Below are positions 61,600 to 64,000 of a stretch of 64,000 bases of DNA, piece after piece. The stretch covers positions 50,654,354 through 50,718,353 of the forward strand of contig NC_065536.1 in the NCBI RefSeq assembly GCF_932294415.1, read 5' to 3'. A program made the position numbers and the translations under genes. Under the pieces are notes generated by a model, which saw only the letters and a list, made by a program, of their open reading frames with translations, was not told the DNA's origin and made no database searches. This stretch comes from Quercus robur. Taxonomy: Eukaryota; Streptophyta; Magnoliopsida; Fagales; Fagaceae. Position 1 is the stretch's first letter; each line of letters opens with the position of its first letter.

Positions 61600-62650
61600 C
61601 TTTCTTTCTGCGTTTTTTCCGCTAATTCTGCATTTGGGGTTGCATTTTGGGTTATTAATATTTTATTTTTGGGTTGGAAATCGAGTCTCAGAGACTCGAT
61701 TTCCATTCAGACGCCACCTGGAAAATTTTCCAGATTAGATGCGAACGACCCATAAAAATCGAGCCTTAAAAACTCGATTTAGAGCCCAAAATCGAGCCTT
61801 TGAGGTTCGAGTTGCTAAAATCCCAAATTCTTTACAAACCGGGCCAACTAACTGAATAGTTAGATTTTTATGGGTAATTACCCATTTTCGCCATCATAAG
61901 GCTTTTATGCATACTCTAAATGTAAACGGTAGATTGCTATCTAATTAAGGCGTTTATTTATTTATTTATTTATTTTTATTGGAGTTTTCCATGTGCATAC
62001 ACACTCTCTGACTTTGATGGACCTCTGGTTGTTATTTGGTTGGAAACTGTTAAATCTCCACCTGTGCTTCTTCTGAGCTTGTGGAGTTGGCTTTCTCTAC
62101 CTATTGCTGAAGCTCATCAAAAGGTCTATGATAGTGGGAAAAGTAAGAAGTTTTTCTTGCTTGCAACAGATTAATTAGCAGAAAGGACAACCAATAAACT
62201 ATGCAAATCAGCAAATGCCCCTGCTTCTCCTCTGCCAGTTGATTTTAATTTGCACCTATAGTTAAATTAGTTCTGCATTAATCAATGCGATCCTAGGGGT
62301 CAAAGGATGCCAGATAATGTCATTTTACTCTGTAGTGATTCCTAATGCTAATACCACCACGTTTTAGCTTAACCCAATAATTGAAGCATTGAAAACCCTA
62401 TTGATACATTCTGCCCCATGAAAATTGTTAAATTCAGTGCTTGCACATGCACAATTTTCTTAATACTTTGTTTGTATGCATAAATGAATTTAAGGAAAAT
62501 GATTTTGATTTTAATTTTTAGTTTGAATTACTTAAATACAATATAAAAAGAAATATATTTTTTTTCTATTGACGGAATTTATGAATGAATTCGAGCTTCA
62601 TTAATACGTGGATTAAAAATGACTGGGAATAAAATGTCATTTCAAAACTA

Positions 62651-63187
62651 TAATGTTATTAGTGTTATTTTTTAACGGAATTCGTTCTTGTGATGCATGT
62701 CTTAATTAAGAACCATATGTAAATAAAAAAAAATTTAATAATACATTTAAAGTTGAATAAGAAAATAGCGAGTAAAAATAAAGAACAAAAATTACATGAT
62801 GAATGCATATCACATAGCAAAATCATGTCATACAACTTGCAATACTTTTGCACAAAAAAAAACTTGCAATACTTAAATTTAGTTTAAGCACAACATTTAA
62901 GACCTAACTTTTCTTATTAAAATTAAAATTTATGGTAAACCATTACTTAATATAAAATAAATAGTGGAATTTATTTTAATTTTCTAGAAACTCTTGATAA
63001 TAAGATTTTAAACTTAGAAGAATAGGTTTGACCACAACTTATTTATAATTTTTGTTAGTTTTAGTTAATGGTGACTCATTGAGGTTGTGGATTAAAACGA
63101 TTTAAAAAGTTCATGGTTTTAATTGAAACTTTTTATAATTTAGAGTATAATTTTGAAATCATCTCAAGTTTTATTAGCATTATGTAG
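62651..63187. other. AT-rich spacer
   Basis: Only a short minus-strand open frame (62665-62853) without protein features is present. Nothing else was recognised. Confidence 0.5.
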
Positions 63188-63387
63188 GGTGTGTTTGGAT
63201 ACTGTTTATTTTGCTGAAACTGAAAAATTATTACTAAAAGTACTGTAGACAAATGTAAAAGTTAGTTGAAATAGTATAGTGAGGCCCATGAATAGTGCTA
63301 AAAAGTGCAGTGGGCCTATGAATAGTAACAAAAATAAGCTGAATAGTGAAATAATTTTCATTTACAATCCCAATCCAAACACACACA
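63188..63387. mobile_element. hAT-like MITE
   Basis: The tips are GGTGTGTTTGGAT and, inverted from the right end, TGTGTGTTTGGATTG. Internal words such as ATGAATAGT, GTGGGCC and GCTGAA are typical of a MITE family common in woody dicots. An 8-bp target duplication could not be fixed. Confidence 0.65.
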
Positions 63388-64000
63388 TAATTACTTAAGT
63401 CCTTCATAATAAAGAGTAGTCGCTTGACATGAAAAAGTACAACCACTTGTGCATAACCGTACCTTCTAAGACCTAAATTTTATTACATATTATATTAGTC
63501 GTTAACCTATGTAATTTCAACAATTTTTTTTTTCATATATATCACATTTATTTAATTAATAAGTGCTAAAAAAAAAATTTCAAATGAGAGAATTTATAGA
63601 AAAAAGCATCCCTAATTTAATTAGAATGTGTTTAGAGAAGATCTAATCTAATTTAATTTAAATAGGAATTTTTTGGTACTAGTTGTTGGTGGTTTGGTTG
63701 CCAGAGCCACCTTTCTAGAGGTGGTTATCAGTAGTCCGGTCACCGAAAATGATGTTTTAGTGGTAGTTGGTCGCCGAAGCCACCGTTCGGCTGCCAGTTT
63801 TGGCAATTTGGTTGCTGGACCTTCAGCATTAGCGGGTTTGATGGTTGAGCCACTAGTTTTGGAGGTTTGCTTGAAAATTTTTACATGTCACATTAAACCC
63901 TTGGAAAATATTTTACGTTTCAAATTATTTCACTTCAAAACAACATGGAGTGTAAGTATTAAATTACTTAAATAATAAGACTTTTTTTTAACTGTCTTGT
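63388..64000. other. Spacer to the window end
   Basis: A 100-aa open frame at 63673-63975 (Val/Gly/Ser-rich start) has no recognisable domain and an AT-rich tail. I do not support it as a gene. Confidence 0.45.

Larger units (their letters stand above)
60762..61892. mobile_element. MULE with long terminal inverted repeats and 9-bp target duplication
   Basis: ATCATAAGG occurs at 60753-60761 and 61893-61901. The inverted arms (about 60762-60980 and 61675-61892) are over 210 bp and nearly identical, starting GGCGAAAATGGGTAATTACC. They contain several AATCGAG/CTCGATT palindromic motifs. The interior holds a MITE, a tandem duplication, a long T tract (61561-61599) and a GC-rich patch (about 61470-61545). 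There is no transposase. Confidence 0.9.
60577..62650 (+). repeat. Degenerate copy of the 3' end of the Iojap-related gene, split by a MULE
   Basis: The blocks 60577-60761 and 61902-62650 align in order with about 57810-58610: end of intron 3, exon 4, 3' UTR and downstream flank. Shared landmarks are GTTGCATGATTATTTTTGTC, CTATCTAATTAAGG, CAGCAAATGCCCCTG and CCTAATGCTAATAC. The break between them is the MULE at 60762-61892. Confidence 0.85.

Noticed and set aside
63673-63975. 100-aa plus-strand frame near the window end
   Set aside because: Low-complexity Val/Gly-rich start and AT-rich end with no family resemblance; likely chance.

Overview
The window is nuclear DNA from a dicot plant, probably a woody one. 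It is AT-rich, its genes carry many introns with GT-AG borders and long AT-rich introns, and the spacers are full of plant-type transposons (Ty3/gypsy LTR elements, Helitrons, MULE- and PIF/Harbinger-type MITEs, tRNA-type SINEs). A tree of the oak/beech order is an impression from the style of the repeats, not a demonstrated result. No rRNA, tRNA, CRISPR array, operon or organelle segment was seen.

Layout. 1-3669 (+): 3' part of a flavin monooxygenase gene, eight exons visible, 5' end outside the window. 5285-8047 (-): complete five-exon gene of a DUF212 (divergent PAP2 / acid phosphatase-haloperoxidase-related) membrane protein; it converges on the first gene. 10862-18497 (-): complete 19-exon RECQL5 DNA helicase gene, including a GC-AG intron and a 25-nt microexon. 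18.5-27.3 kb: repeat-rich spacer with Helitron-like sequence and a 3.5-kb non-autonomous LTR element holding a gypsy RNase H scrap and a reverse-strand open frame. 27295-32871 (-): complete six-exon gene of a basic, Ser/Pro-rich BPP-like protein of 1187 residues with a zinc-ribbon-like motif and a C-terminal CaaX box. 33-54 kb: gene-free accessory region with MITEs, a solo-LTR remnant, a three-level nest of transposons (Helitron within solo LTR within Harbinger-like MITE) and a decayed Ty3/gypsy element. 54885-57956 (+): complete four-exon Iojap-related (RsfS/DUF143) gene with another GC-AG intron. 59570-60319 (+): single-exon F-box gene with Sel1-like sequence. 60577-62650: degenerate copy of the Iojap 3' end, split by a MULE that itself carries a MITE.

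The host genes look functionally unrelated: a redox enzyme, a membrane phosphatase-like protein, a DNA repair helicase, a microtubule-associated-type protein, an organellar ribosome factor and an F-box adaptor. No gene cluster or defence-type system was seen. The most informative unusual points are the two GC-AG introns, the (GA)n/(CU)n pair bracketing exon 1 of the DUF212 gene, the CaaX box of the BPP-like protein, the transposon nest with all its target duplications legible, and the reverse-oriented open frame inside the LTR element. Exon borders were set by hand from reading frame, splice consensus and remembered plant homologues; all were phase-checked but none was aligned by software.
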